Of a stretch of DNA of 64,000 bases, positions 32,795 through 52,200 are shown piece after piece. How positions within the stretch are numbered: position 1 is the first letter of the stretch; each line of letters opens with the position of its first letter. Below the pieces are notes generated by a model. The model was not told where the DNA came from. It made no database searches and was given only the letters and a program-made list of their open reading frames with translations. Origin of the DNA: Podarcis raffonei (taxonomy: Eukaryota; Chordata; Lepidosauria; Squamata; Lacertidae); assembly GCF_027172205.1 (NCBI RefSeq), contig NC_070614.1, positions 31,930,501 to 31,994,500 on the forward strand, in the 5' to 3' direction. A program made the position numbers and the translations under genes.

Positions 32795-33735
32795 ACTTAA
32801 TTTGTTCATTTATTCATCTGCTACAAATATTTACCCTTATGAAACTCTAGGTTATTACAATAATCCTGCCAATGTTCTTATCTGTTTACAATTTTTCTGT
32901 AAATATTCAACAAACCATTTCCATTCTTTTATAAAAGAATTTATTTCTTATTTTTCTGGTAAGTTTCACTATTTCTGCATATTCCATAAGTTTTTGTATC
33001 CATTCTTCCTTTGCTGGGACTTCTACCTCTTTCCATTTTTCGGCAAGTAAAATTATTGCCGCTGTAGTAGCATACATGAATCAGTTTCCGTACAGTTTGG
33101 TTTGTTCTGTCCCTATACTTTTCATAAGGAAACTTCTGGTTTTTGTACAAACATTATTTTAAACATCCTTTTCAATTCATTATATATCATTTCCTAGTAA
33201 GCTTTAACCTTACTATAAGACCACCACATATGATAAAAAGAACCTTCTTTCTTTTTACATTTCCAACACTTATTTGATTTAGATTTATTCATTTTTGCCA
33301 ATTTACTCAGTGTTAGATACAATCGATATATCATTTTCTTATAATTTTCTCTTAGACAGTAACATGCTGTAAATTTTATATCCATTTTCCACAATTGTTC
33401 CCATGCTTCCATGTCTGTATTATGACCAACATCTATTGCCCAATGTATCATTGAGGATTTTACTTGCTCATCCTTTGTCTCCCATTCCAATAATATTTTA
33501 TACATTTTAGACAGCACTTTTACATTACAGTACATTCCAACAGGTCTCTCTCAGTTGTGATATTTGTTCCCCAAACCCTCATATCCTTCTTAAATATTTC
33601 ATTCAAATAATGATACTGTATCCATGTTGTTAATTTTTCTGATACTTCCGTAAATTATTTTAAATTATTCTCTCCTCCCTCTTGTTTTAATAAATTTCTA
33701 TAAGTTGGTCCCCTTATATAATATTATTTTGCTTT
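32795..33735 (-). mobile_element. L1 LINE 3' part, second copy
   Basis: The minus-strand frame at 33,194-33,535 is L1 ORF2 C-terminal sequence (WKCKKKEGSFYHMWWSYSKV, the CxxC...H zinc-knuckle-like end). It is followed leftwards by a decayed MYATTAAIILLAEKWKEVEV tail. It abuts another L1 3' end of the same orientation. Confidence 0.8.
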
Positions 33736-33744
33736 ACCACTATA

Positions 33745-33960
33745 CAGTGAGGAAAAAAAGTATTTGATCCCCTGCTAAATTTGCCCTTTTGCACTCTGAT
33801 GGAAAAATGACCAGTCCATAATTTTAATGGTAGGTTTATTGTAGCTGTGAGAGACAGAATAACAACAGGAAAACCCCCAGAAACCCAGAATTGTCCAACA
33901 CTCATTGCATTCATTTAAGTTGCAACCAAAGAGACCCACATATCCAAAATACCAACATGC
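33745..33960. mobile_element. Tc1/mariner-like terminal fragment
   Basis: It begins TA|CAGTGAGGAAAAAAAGTATT, the recognisable end of a vertebrate Tc1-like family, and continues for about 200 bases. No transposase frame and no second terminus are seen. Confidence 0.65.
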
Positions 33961-34587
33961 TTAAAGTGATTGATAATTTAAATGTGCAGGTAAAATTCCC
34001 AGCAAACAAAGCCACAACAAAGCTGACAACAGAAATTTTATTTCTGCAGATAATTTATTTAAATAAATAAATACCAATGAATCCTATATTACAAATGCAT
34101 TTTAGAGTTGAACCATCTAGCTCAACTCTTTTGCTGGCCAAAGATAACAATGGTCTATTGAACAGTTTCCCTGCCAAAAAAGGTATGAAATTTTATTATC
34201 AACATTTTTGCATTATGATGTTTTTTAAAACCAGAAATAAGCATACATATACAGCTTTTAAAAATGAGCATGCCACTGAAACAATTTTCTAAAAACCTTT
34301 CCTCAGTGACATTGTCATGATAGAAATACATCAAATTATAGGGTTGTCAAACCCATTTACCTAGATATAAGCATCATTGTGCTCCCTAGAATTTATATTT
34401 GAGTAGACAATCATAGAACTGCACACTAAATAATACGTTTTCAACTTGCGCATTGTTTTCAGTTTTCTGCAGTTGCTACCTCTGTCACAATTAAAATATC
34501 GCTTATAAATGCAGCATCATTCTGCTCCACTATTGGGGCTTAAAACAATCAACAGCAGGACTTCTGCTTAGACCATTATAGACATGC
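33961..34587. other. Downstream flank of the V2R gene
   Basis: AT-rich. A TTTATT (AATAAA on the minus strand) near 34,048 could serve as the V2R poly(A) signal, but this is weak. Confidence 0.35.
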
Positions 34588-41219
<6,632 letters not shown>

Positions 41220-42060
41220 TTTGAAGGCAAATCCTATTGCCATGAAACAGAAGCCCCCGTTTCCATCTTCTTTGTGATCCAGCACCCTCCCTTCAAAGAA
41301 CATTCATTGTTTAGATGCATCAACCCTACCCTGCATTCTCCTCAAGGGAGAATTTCCTACCCCGACTTCTCCACTGCACTGAATAGTACTATGGTCTTTT
41401 ATGTAAGCTTTGAATCACTTGTTTACTAATTGTGCAAAAGGCCCCTGGAAATCCACATTGCTCACAGTGATTTGAAATAATTACAGGGTACACAATCACT
41501 CTACAATTCTATTATTTCTTCCTCCCCACAGGACTACTCACTGTGGCACCATGTGCAAGAGAGTCAGAAACAACCTGTTTGCCTGATCTGACCATGACTC
41601 TTTGTTGCTCCTTAGTGGAAGAGGGTATAGTTATCATATGCAGACTCAATGATATAGATTAATGCAACACCAAGGGGGAGGAAATAGAATCTAGGCAACA
41701 GTAGAGTAGAAGCAAGGAAGTAGTAGTAGTGGAAATGTTTTGTATTGAAATGCTAATGCCCTGGACTCCTATCACATATTCTATGTAGAGTGATATGGCT
41801 GCAGTCACACAAAGTATTCTGTATAGGCATGCTTTACAATAAGTATTCGGTTTTTGTAGGGGTATAACTCAATAGTTATATAACTCTGCAGCAGACAAAT
41901 TCTGCTGAATCATGTGATGATGCATGTTAGTCAACGCACTAAGGCTGCAAACCTGGAAGTAAGCATTATTGAACTTAATAGGATTTACTTCTGAGTAGAT
42001 ACATAAAAGCATGTACTGCCATACCACCAAATCTTCATCTGCTCCAGCCATCACTTTAGG
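41220..42060. other. Intergenic, upstream of the V2R
   Basis: It should contain the V2R promoter. I see no convincing TATA box or other element, and no other gene. Confidence 0.5.
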
Positions 42061-42187
42061 CCAGATGTGGAGACCTTTGCCCCTCCAGATGTTGCTGAAT
42101 TGTAACTCCCATCATACCTGGCCATTGGTCATGTTTGTTGGGCCTTATGGAAGTTTACCAGCAACATCTGGAGGGCCAAAGGTACGT
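42061..42187. mobile_element. hAT-like MITE, decayed
   Basis: A palindromic pair CCCCTCCAGATGTTGCTG / CAGCAACATCTGGAGGGCC with CAATTCCCATCAT-like middle sequence. Same family as 6,343. Confidence 0.7.
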
Positions 42188-42469
42188 CACACCTGCTTTA
42201 GGCACTTAAACTGGAACAAATTTTAAAACATTTTCCCTGCGTACTTTGGGGTCAAAAGCATATTGGCATAATTAACACGCTTTTTAAAAAAAAGACAACA
42301 TGGACTGGTCTTTAGTGCAAGCCAGTGGGAAAGAGTGCTAAGTATGGAGTTTCAAGGCTCCATACAGAAAGTATGAAAGGAGACAACAGAGTTGAGAAAG
42401 TGGATCCTCCGTGTTGAAAGTACTATGATAAAGTATTGGTACATTTGCTCAAATCCTGATTTGTGGGTT

Positions 42470-42560
42470 TCCCACAAGCATCTGGTTGGCCTCTGTGAGA
42501 ACACATTGCTAGACTAGGTGGCCCATTGGCCTGATCCAGCAGCCTCTTATGTTCTTACTA
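42470..42560 (+). mobile_element. CR1/L3-like 3' end or SINE tail
   Basis: CACAAGCATCTGGTTGGCC ... CTAGACTAGGTGGCCCATTG ... TGATCCAGCAGCCTCTTATG, a familiar reptile CR1/L3-type tail. The exact family is not certain. Confidence 0.6.
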
Positions 42561-43019
42561 AAATTCTTCTATCACATCTTCTATTGGGGCCATCCAGAGG
42601 CACTTTTCCTAAACAGAAGCTATATAATAGTTACTGTGCCTACTTACTAGCTCCCCTTCTTTCCTTGCCTGAAGCTTCTGTGCCCAAGCTCTGCTGCCCA
42701 GACCTGCAGGGCCCATTGATGAGGCAGGGTGAGGAGCCTGCCTCGGGTGGCAAAAGTACAAGAGGCAGCACTCACCTTGCCTCTTCTGGCTTCTCCATGC
42801 CAGAAGTGTCAGCAAGATCTCGCCTCAATCTTATGAGATCTCACCTGCTTTGCGGGTGCCACCGCCACTACCAAGCAAACAACACAGGTAAGAGAGACAC
42901 AGTGCCATCAGCAGAGGGGTGGCAGCACATTCCTGTGCCAAAACAGGATGTGACACCCCCTGCAGCTTCCCATTTCAATAAGACACTGGTGGCTGTACAC
43001 TGTTTACTGCCCAGCATAA

Positions 43020-43460
43020 CAACAGAAAGTGGGTGTGGCGTTTGCCCTCCTAGGTGGGTCATAAGGAAAGGGTTAAATGAGTGGGAAGTGATTGGCCAGT
43101 GAGAACCCAAGGGGAGGGGTTAGAGTTGGAGTTGGAGTTAGTGTTGTTAAAGAGTCAGTCGGGTGTTAGAGAAGAGAGAGTGAGGATAAGTCTGTGGGTT
43201 GGGATAGTTTGATGTGAGAGAGTGAGAGAATCTGTTAAGAGGAGTCAGATAGACAGTTGGGATAATCAGTTATTAGGAAGGTATAGGCCGATAAAGAAAC
43301 TAAGATTAAGAAACTAACAAGAAAAATAATCTGAAACCATAAACTTGTTAAAGCTTATCAAATAAACTTGTTTGTTTGGATTAATGTTGGATTAATGTCT
43401 GGACTCCGTGTGTACCCGAGAGAAACGTTTTGGTGGCAGCGGGGAAGCAATCACAGTGGT
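43020..43460 (+). mobile_element. Possible LTR end with primer-binding-like stretch
   Basis: GA-rich sequence leads to AATAAACTTGTTTGTTTGGA and then to CGTTTTGGTGGCAGCGGGGA, which looks like an LTR polyadenylation region followed by a primer-binding-type site. No second LTR or coding region is seen. Low confidence; if real, it is a fossil fragment. Confidence 0.3.
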
Positions 43461-44384
43461 GGCACAGGGATAAATAGACCGTCAAACATCCAGGGACCCT
43501 GTGTGATCCCCACAGTGGGTCTGTCCTCAAGCTCCAGCATTTGCTCCTCTATGAGAAAAAAGTTGGGTTCACACACTTCTTACCTTTGCCTTCCGCACTG
43601 TTTGGGATGGGATGGGAGACATCACTGCTGCCTTCTTCAGTGATAAAGTGGTCAAGGTACTGCAGATTTCTGCCTTAAGAGAGGCTGGCCATTGTGACCT
43701 CACAATGAGTCTCCCTTCCCAGCCAAGTTGACCACTGAGAGTAGTTGACTCAAAACGTTGCTTAGCAACTTGGTGAGTAGGGGCTGGACTCACTTTACTT
43801 CTACATGGAAGAAGTTGGCCCCCCAGTGCCCCAGCTTTTCGGCTTTGCAAAGTCTGCCTACACTCCACTTTCCCAACATTATCCCCCACACTGAAGGGGC
43901 AATGTTTTTTATTCCACTTCCTTAGAATCATTTTTTTAAAAAGCTAGTTTGTAATCAAAGGCTTTATTTCCATCACATATTACCCGAGAGCACAAGGGCT
44001 TGTTTTCTTCAGCTCTCCTTTGGATTGGGAACTATGAATTCCTCTTTTACGAAATGCTATCCTATTTGCATTAAATTCAAGAGAAGCTAAGGCAAAAGAG
44101 TTGCAGGAAACAGGCTCAGGGTAGAAAATTGGATGTATTAAGCTCTGCTGAGAAACTTAAGCTGCAATCCTGTGTGCATTTGGATACAAATGAGTCTCAA
44201 TTCCATTACTCTGAATGATTTTAAACCAGTATGAGCTGGAAAAGGTTTCGAGGGTTAAAATCAGGGAATAGTAATATATTATTTCTTGCCTCGGTCACGA
44301 AGGTAACCTGTGACATCTCCCGTTTCCACGGGGTGTATGGGGTGTTAGGGGAGGGGTAGTATATCTGTGGGAGGCAGTGGATGA
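43461..44384. other. Intergenic, nothing recognised
   Basis: No gene or repeat is supported. Short open stretches are not protein-like. Confidence 0.5.
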
Positions 44385-44455
44385 CAGGAGTGCCTGGTGT
44401 GCTCTGGTCCATGGGGTCACGAAGAGTCGGACATGACTAAACAACAACAAAAGTA
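44385..44455 (+). mobile_element. BovB/RTE LINE 3' tail
   Basis: GTGCTCTGGTCCATGGGGTC, ACGAAGAGTCGGACATGAC, TAAACAACAACAA: the RTE/BovB 3' end, also used by Sauria SINEs. Confidence 0.75.
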
Positions 44456-45109
44456 TCTCTAGTGGGGGACACACCATGGTCCTTCTGAGGTAGTTTCTCC
44501 ACCTTTATTCCCCATCCTGCACTTGGCTCTCACCTGCAGCTCAGAGACAGCATCTACACCCTGGGAGAAAAGCTTTGACTGGCCAGCTAAACCAGGTGAG
44601 GGTAGCCAATGGGTCTCCAACCCTCAGCAGCTTTCTCCTGAATGAAGTGCAGTGTTTGAGGACCGCGACATTCGCTGGGAAATGCTCAAACTCAGGATAA
44701 AAGGGAGAAACATGCTAAGAGGAAGGCACACTTCACAAACTCTCACCATGTCCCCACTGTGGAAGCACGTGTGGATCCAGAATTGGCCTCCAGTCACTTA
44801 CGGACTCACTGTTAAAACCATGTTCATGGAAGACAATCTTACTCGGCTATGAGTAATCGCCAAAGAAACCCTCAGTGAGTTAGGAGCTTCCCTTGGACGC
44901 TAAGACAGGCTCCAACGGATTGAGTAGAGGAGACCAATAGTGGGTCCAATGGTCAAGAAATGACGGGCAGATGGGGCTCACCAACCTGGGAAGGTAGCCC
45001 ATCCAGAAGGAAAACTGATCCTAAACCTCTGCTGCCTTGCAGCTATACTCATTCATGAGAAAGACTTCCCGAGTAAATCCTGAGGAAAAATCTGTACCTG
45101 CTGCATTGC

Positions 45110-45330
45110 AGGACATCTTTGGGTGAGCAAAAGGCTAAGGAGTAAACCCTACACAAATCTGGAGTGGAGTCCCTAAAATGATTGGGTGGGGCCTTGTATG
45201 CCTCCTTCAGGCAACTCCTGCAGCCAAGCTGATGCCAAATGCATTGCTCTGCTTTCCTTTGGACCAAATCAGTGAAGTTGAGGGGTATGTCTTGTGGTCT
45301 GGGCATCCCAGGACCTCCATACACAGCAGC
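45110..45330. repeat. Dispersed repeat, copy 1
   Basis: It matches about 54,825-55,040 (AGGCTAAGGAGTAAACCCTA, CACAAATCTGGAGT, then GCAACTCCTGCA(G/A)CCAAGCTG). I do not recognise the family. It is probably a LINE 3' end. Confidence 0.65.
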
Positions 45331-47228
45331 AAAAACATAATGTAAGCAGCAGTTACAAGCTACTGGTCTCTGAAGCCACAGCAGGAGCTGTGATTCTCCA
45401 GCAGTTGGACTTCATCCCCAGCAGCACACCCCACTGTCCCTTGAGACAAGACGGTGGCCAACAATTGGTAACTACCTACTTGGTTTCTTTGTGTCAATTA
45501 TGGTGCTTTTCTTTTTATAGACTACTCTGTTTCATTTATATATTTTTATTTTGTTCTTAGCTATTGCGGAGTCTGCATACTTCCATCATTTCTTTAGTGA
45601 TTGTAATTAAGCTTTCCAATTTATTTTACTCCTGGTCTATTCCTAGTTCTTTCTGGTTAGCATTAGCTCAATGGAGTAAGCTTCATAGACCTAAAAGCTA
45701 CAGCCTATTTTCAGAGTGTAGATGAAATTGTTGGCTGTAATGATGGGAGTGTGCTAGTATTAATATTGCATTAAATTTGTGCACACAAGGGGGAGGGGGT
45801 AATAAGCTAAACTGATCCTCATAATTTCATGCATAAAAGTGGTTTATCTGGAGTAAGTTCAAGTCTTTCTAAATATTTCCTGTATACGCACATCTTAACC
45901 CACCAATCTTTTATGAGGCAGTTTCTCAAGGTTTACTAAGTGGTAAACTTTGACTCAGAAGAGGATCACTTAATAACCAGAACAGCCCTTGTTGCAGTTA
46001 ACAAATAAATAGCAGTATCTCTTATACCTAATAAAGACATTGTTTTCAAAGTTGTTTATTTAAAGTACCACTTAATTCTCAGCAATATTTCACTCTTTAA
46101 TTCTTTCCCATCTACATTCCAAGATATTATTTATTTATGGTTGATACAAGTATTTCAAATTACTTCAGTTATTAAAATATGCATCAATGATACACCACTA
46201 CCACCACTTCTTCCAGTGATTAGAACAGTTAATTGATGCTGCACTCTCTTTGTTAGGGTTTGAAGACGACCTAGTAGACATGCCTTTCAGCCAGGCTGTA
46301 TATTGAAGACAGCATTTCATACCCTAAAAATCGAAAGTGGCGGTGTTGTTTTTTAAAAAAGAGAAGTTTGTAGTCCATATTGCTGTAAAAATAATATGGG
46401 AGAGGTGCAGGCAATGCCAGATAAAATCTCAGAAGCCTAAAGGGAGCTGACAAGGGTTTCAAGGTATCAGTACTGTTTCTTGTCCTTCCCCGTCAACTGA
46501 GAAATTATGCAATATAAGCAACTCTGTGCTGTTTGCTTCATCTGCATAATGTATAGTCACGGAATTGAAATTCAGAGCACATTATTAAAAAACTTTTCTT
46601 ATTTGATTTTTACCTTGCCTTTCCTCCAACTCAGGGCAGCACAGATATTCCCATTTTTAAAAAATCCTCACAACCATACTGTGAGGAGGAATGACTGGCC
46701 CAAGAGATTGCAACAACCTACATAGATGATTGGCAACTTGATCCTCGGTCTTTGTAGTTTAGTGGCAATTTGAACCTAGTCTGAAACTTTGAACATTGCA
46801 TTATGTTGGTCAAGAAAGGAATACACACTGGCCTATCTATAAGACATTGTTTGTAAAAGAAGCCTGTGTCAGCCTTTCATCATTTTGGGGTTCAAGGTCA
46901 CTCTGTCCCCATAGGCTCTTCCTGCACTCCCATTTTATGCTTGAGCACAGGATGCAGATAGGAAAAGCTGTGCCACAGGATGGCATTTCAGGAATTGAAA
47001 TTGCAATTCCCTGGGAACAGACTGCCAACATCCAGGCACAAGCCAAGATTCCCTACACCTGGCATTTACTAGGTAGGCAAACAGGGCACAAGAGGTTTTT
47101 GCTTGCGGGTTCTGAATGCACTCAGCCCACCTGGTATGTCATTCCTACCACCCACCCTGGGGAAGGAGGGGGAGAAAAACACCTCTGGGTGTGAATGATT
47201 CCACAGAACACTTCCTTAATGCTTGCTA
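45331..47228. other. Intergenic / 3' flank of the LOTUS gene
   Basis: No gene is seen. The right part would hold the 3' UTR of the gene to the right. Candidate poly(A) signals (AATAAA on the minus strand) occur near 46,055-46,060. Confidence 0.45.
46055..46060 (-). terminator. Candidate poly(A) signal of the LOTUS gene
   Basis: AATAAA on the minus strand, about 1.17 kb after the stop codon at 47,229. Other AT-rich candidates lie nearby, so this is only a suggestion. Confidence 0.25.
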
Positions 47229-49219
47229 TTACAGGAGAATGCATTTATCAAAGTTTTTGGGAGGAGGACTGCTTGGGGGAGTAAATGAATAAGTTGTTGG
47301 TTTTCCTAGCAAAGAGGCACGAGGACTGCCCTGCTTCTGCTCAGCTTCTTTGGAAACCATGGGCAGATTTTGGCTAGGAGAAGCATAATCCATGCTGGCA
47401 TGAAGAGCATAGGAGGGCTGCAGGGATGGGGTGCTGGTTTCTTGAGGGGAAGGTGGTGATTTCGCTGATTGCGGGTTTGCAGTGGTCACGGAGGAGCTCA
47501 CACTAGCATGCTGGTGCTGGTGCATGAGGGCCTGAGACTTTGATGCATCCAAATTTCTGTTTGTTCCAGGTGAAGTATATGATGAGGGCTGCCAGGATAG
47601 GGTGGTCATAGTTTCCAGAGGGGAAGGGGATGGGTGTGCTGATCTTGTGCTTGAGGTCACACTAACATACCGTTGCTGGCTAATGAGGGCCCAAGACTCG
47701 GAGCACAGAGCATCAGAATTACCGTTGATCCAAGAAGAGGTGCCCAGTGGCTGCAGAGGTGGCGTGGCGGTGGTTTCTAGAGGGGAAGGTGGTGAGCTTG
47801 CAGGTCCTGTGCTTGAGGAGCTTATGGCATAGTTCTTGCTAACAATTTTTTGCTGATGCACCAAGGGCCAAGAGTCAGAAGGCAGAGTGTCAGAATTACT
47901 GCTGGGACTAACAGCAGCATAAGATCCAGAGGACCGCTGGGTTGCGTTGGTAGAAGCAGACTGCGAACTGAGCGGCTGCATGCTTGAGGTTACAGGAGAG
48001 TCCACACCATCATACTTCCCCCAATGTGTGGATGTTGGAGACTTAGAAGGTACTTTGTCTGAGGGCGCAGCCACAATATTTTGATCTGCCACAGGGACAG
48101 AACTGTGCTGCAGACCATCTAGCCATGTATGGTGGTGGCATTCTGATTGGTAGACAGTCCGAGATTTGGGCGAGTGGAGGCTAGCTGTGTTTTGAGAAGG
48201 TAAGGAAGTAGGAAACGTCCCTGTGGGAGTCAAACTATGGGGGAGTCCTGCGGTTCTGGGTGGTACCTGCTCCTGAAAAATGGAATCTTGTCCCGAAACT
48301 GCAGAAGAATAGGACCTCTGCTGCTGAATTTGGGTGGGAGGCTGAGTCTGGCTGGCTGGAGGCACAGGTTGGACAGGCAGCGTCTGTGGTGGAGTCTTCT
48401 GAAACTGTATCCCAGAGGGTTTTACAGAAACTGGTATGAATGGTGCTGGGTAGAGAGGAGGCATCTCTGGAATAAATGTGACAGGTGGGTATACAACTGG
48501 CTGAGCCCATGCTCCAGGACCGGTAGAGACAGGCTGAAAGATGGAGGGGGGTGGTGTAGTATTGTTAAAAAACCAATGGTTAACCAGATGTGCAGGCCTG
48601 GAGCCAATGCTGTCAGATTTCAAATTCTCATCCCTTCTGGTGGCTTGGGAATCCACTGGGTAAACTACAGGAGAGTTGGGAGTGTCTATCAGCTTGAGTG
48701 TCATCTCTCCCACAGGAGCTACTGGTTTGGGAGTCCCAGGTAAAGTACTAATTTCCTTGTTGGCTGGTGGTCCAAGACATTCAGAAGGCTGGAGGAGAGA
48801 GAGATGGGGCTGAGGCTTGCGAAGTGCAGTATTTAGAGAGAACTTGGGAACAACCAAAGGCTTGTTTTTAGGTGGGGAGTGGTCAGGAGTCACTGCAGAG
48901 TCTTGCACTTTGGACAAATCAGGATGGCCTGAAAGGTCTCTTGAATTGGCTGTGGCCCTATCATGCTCTTGCAAAGGAGGTACTGTTTTTGGTATCTCCT
49001 TGAGATGGCCCTTGGGTAGAATGCAGGACTCCTTATCACCTTGCTTTTCGAGGGGGTCTGAAGCCCGGAGGAAAGTGGAGTGGGGCTGTGGTACCCCTGG
49101 AGCCTTGGGAAGAGGGGCAGGCTTGGGACTTACTACCGGTTCAGCTGCTGCCATCATTTGGGGCAGCGACTGACAAGGAGCCACTGCAGCATTTTCCACT
49201 TCAGATGGGACAGGCTGAT
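47229..49219 (-). CDS. LOTUS gene last exon: Pro/Ser/Thr-rich C-terminus
   Basis: A 1,991-nt open exon after acceptor GTTGTTTCAG, 662 residues to the stop at 47,229. Composition is dominated by P, S, T and Q, with Trp-containing repeated blocks: LPSDSWPLVHQQKIVS, LCSESWALISQQRYVS and the weaker SKSQALMHQHQHAS. Each is followed by SSSTGPASSPPSPLETT-like text, so about three imperfect units of 50-60 residues tile part of it. No folded domain is recognised. Confidence 0.85.
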
Positions 49220-52200
49220 CTGAAACAACAACAATATTTACTGTTAAGAGAGAAGGGTCACAATTGCAGTTAGAAACAGGAGGAGGGAAACAGAAAGGTC
49301 AAGTGGTTCTTTCTTGAAGCCTCATATGGAAAACCTGGAGTCAGCTAGATCTAGATGCTGTTAGCAGGGGAACTCTTTGTTCATTTTTAAACTAAATATT
49401 TCTTTCTCTTTGGTGATCACTCCTAGCCAAGCAAGAGTGTCTTCCATGAATGTGGTCTTAACGGTGTATCAGTAAGTGACTGTGGAGGCCAATTCACTCA
49501 CGGGATCATCACCTTGTCATGCTGAGTGGGGCTTGCACGTTCCCATGATCCTTGTGAGCAATGCCATTGGGAGTCGCACTCCCAGTTGGGTCACCCAACG
49601 TGGTCAAAGGGGAGAAGCTAGACAAAGAATGATCCAAGAAGTCTTCGGCAGCAGAACAGGCAGAAGATAACAAGCAGTATGTTACAATGGCTGTGAAGGC
49701 GGATGAAGGCTGCAGCAGATAATAAGAATCTGCCAGTCATCATGATACTCATGCCATCGGAATAGAGCCTTACTGCGATGAGTGTGTTGATCAGCGGGAA
49801 CTGATCTCCACACACCAAACAAATTCACACACAGATGTCTTCCGAAAACCCATCCCAAACCCACCCCCCAAAAGTCTCATGGCGATTGGCAAAAATTAGA
49901 TCTATATTGCAAACAATATGAAAATCATAATAAAGAGAGCAAAAGACGCTGCAAATGAAAAGCACTTACTGGATTTGACAGGTGACGCTTTAGCAGACAC
50001 AGGTAGTAGCAATGTTTGGACTCCACAGCCCTCCAGGCGAACAATATCAGGCATCTCCAGCAGGCACTGTTTGGCAGAGGAAGCATTGCCAAGCGGCAGG
50101 TGCTGCTGATAGGCAGTGCTGTAGGCAGCACGGAACTGGAAGAGCGACATGCCCTCGGGGTGCATGGCCAGGATGTGGGCCACCCGCTGTTTCAGTTCTT
50201 CCAGGTCCTTAGAAGGCTGTGAGTTCCTCAAGTTGGATTCTCTGGGCAGCTGGTTATCCCGTGAGTGTACCTCTTTGGCTAGTGGTGATGGCCCACCAGA
50301 CTGCCATGCACTTGGCTGATGGAGAAGAATGCGGGAGGGAGGTGGCTGATGTGGAAAAATGCCAGAGGGAGGTGGGTGATGTGGAAGAATGCCAGAGGGA
50401 GGTGGGTGATGTGGAAGTATGCCGGAGGGAGGTGGCTGATGTGGAAGAATGCCAGAGGGAGGTGGGTGATGTGGAAAAAAGCTGGAGGGAGCCTGGAAGG
50501 AACTGTTGGCCTTGCTTGACAAAGCACTACGAGGCTCCTGGGAGGGTGGAAAAAATGGAAAAGTGGCAGGTGGGACATGCATGCTGCTGTTGCTGAGCCA
50601 GTTCTGCACTCCTGGGGACACAAAAGCAGCTGGAACAGGTGGGCTCCAATTCTGTGATTTATTTCCAGAGGGATTGCAGACGTTGAACGAAGACTTAAAG
50701 ATGCTACCAAAGTCTAAGAAAAAAGCGAAGGAGGCCATTACTGCTGGGTCAGTTGACAGACGATGTTTATTTGTTAAAAAATATTTGTAACTCATGTCTC
50801 TGCCGCAAGTCCCCAAGGTAGTACGACATATATCTATCTATATGGTTTTAAAGACACCCTGCTGATATCAGCAACACCACCAATCAGAACACAAGGCGCA
50901 AGAGCAGACAACTGCTGTGACTTGGGATCAAAAAGTCAATAAAGAGAAAGGTGAACTGCTGAAGGGGAGAAAATTCTACAACTTTGATGCCGCTCCAAAG
51001 AAGCTTGTTGGTACCAACGGTGCTTCATAGGATGGGAGCACACAAAGAAGAGCCTTTGCAGGTAGGTTTACAAGAGAGTTGGCAGCCCTGAAGGGATTCA
51101 GTGCTTTCCAGATGTTGTGGATTACAATTCCCGTCAGATCCAGCCAGTTTTGCTGCTGGCCAGGGATGATGGGAGCTGTAGCTCAAAACATATGCATGGC
51201 ACCACATTGGGTACTCCTGAATTTGTGTTTTTATATTGTAACCCACCCTGTGATCCTTGGATGAAGGGCAGTACAATAATAATAATCCCCAGCATATTCA
51301 GGAAGCCTGGAAAAATACTCCTGCCTGAAATCCTGGAGAACTGATGGATCAGTAGACAATACTGAACGAGATGGTCCAAATGATCGGTCTTGGTAGAGGA
51401 CAGCTTCCAATGTTTCTATGTAACCTTGCCAAAAAATCATTGACGTGAAGAAATTTGAACAAACCACTGAACTGTGTGCATCTTAGTCCTCCTGTGTTAA
51501 CTATCTATTTCCTAGTTTCCCCCTTGGTCTTCTGTCATCTCTCTGTTATTTGCCTATGGAATCTCCACGTTTCAAGGTCAGCTAAGACTCTGAGAAGGAC
51601 AGTTTGACCACAAAGGAATCCATGAGCAAAAACATTGTATTTGTTCTAGCCAGACAAATGGAGAGATCAAACAAGAATGGTTTGTTCTGGCAACCTTTTA
51701 ATGAGTTACCAGCTACAACAGAATCCTGCCCTGTGCCTCGATTAATGCCAATATATTACAAAACCCTTTCAATACCCGAATGGCAGCTGCAACCATCCTT
51801 AAAAGAAAGTCCACTGTAAGTTTAAATGGCATAGAGACAGCTGCATAGAGACGGTGGTTTTACTCAAAGCTGACTCACTGAAATTAATGGATGTAACTTA
51901 GTCGTGATCATTAATTTCCATGGCTCTACCCTGAATAAAACTTGCCTGAATACCACTCTGAGATAGTATCCCATTGATCTCCTTGCATTGACTGGATCCA
52001 ATTATAAGTTATGTTGTATCCTGCCTAGATTTTCTTATTATGTGTGGTCACATTAATGACCACCATAATAATGTGAATTATGGTGTCCTTTGGTCGTTAA
52101 GGAACCATTCTTTAAGCATTATAGAATGATGCTAGTGCTATGTCTAAGGATGACTAAGACTTATTAGGAAGCGGCAACTGTTTCATCTTTTGAAGACCTC

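Noticed and set aside
42518-43102. A 194-codon plus-strand open frame
   Set aside because: No recognisable domain. It starts in a CR1-like tail and runs into repeat-like sequence.
48237-48743. A plus-strand open frame of 168 codons
   Set aside because: It is antisense to the large LOTUS-gene exon, whose frame and splice phases fit the rest of the gene.
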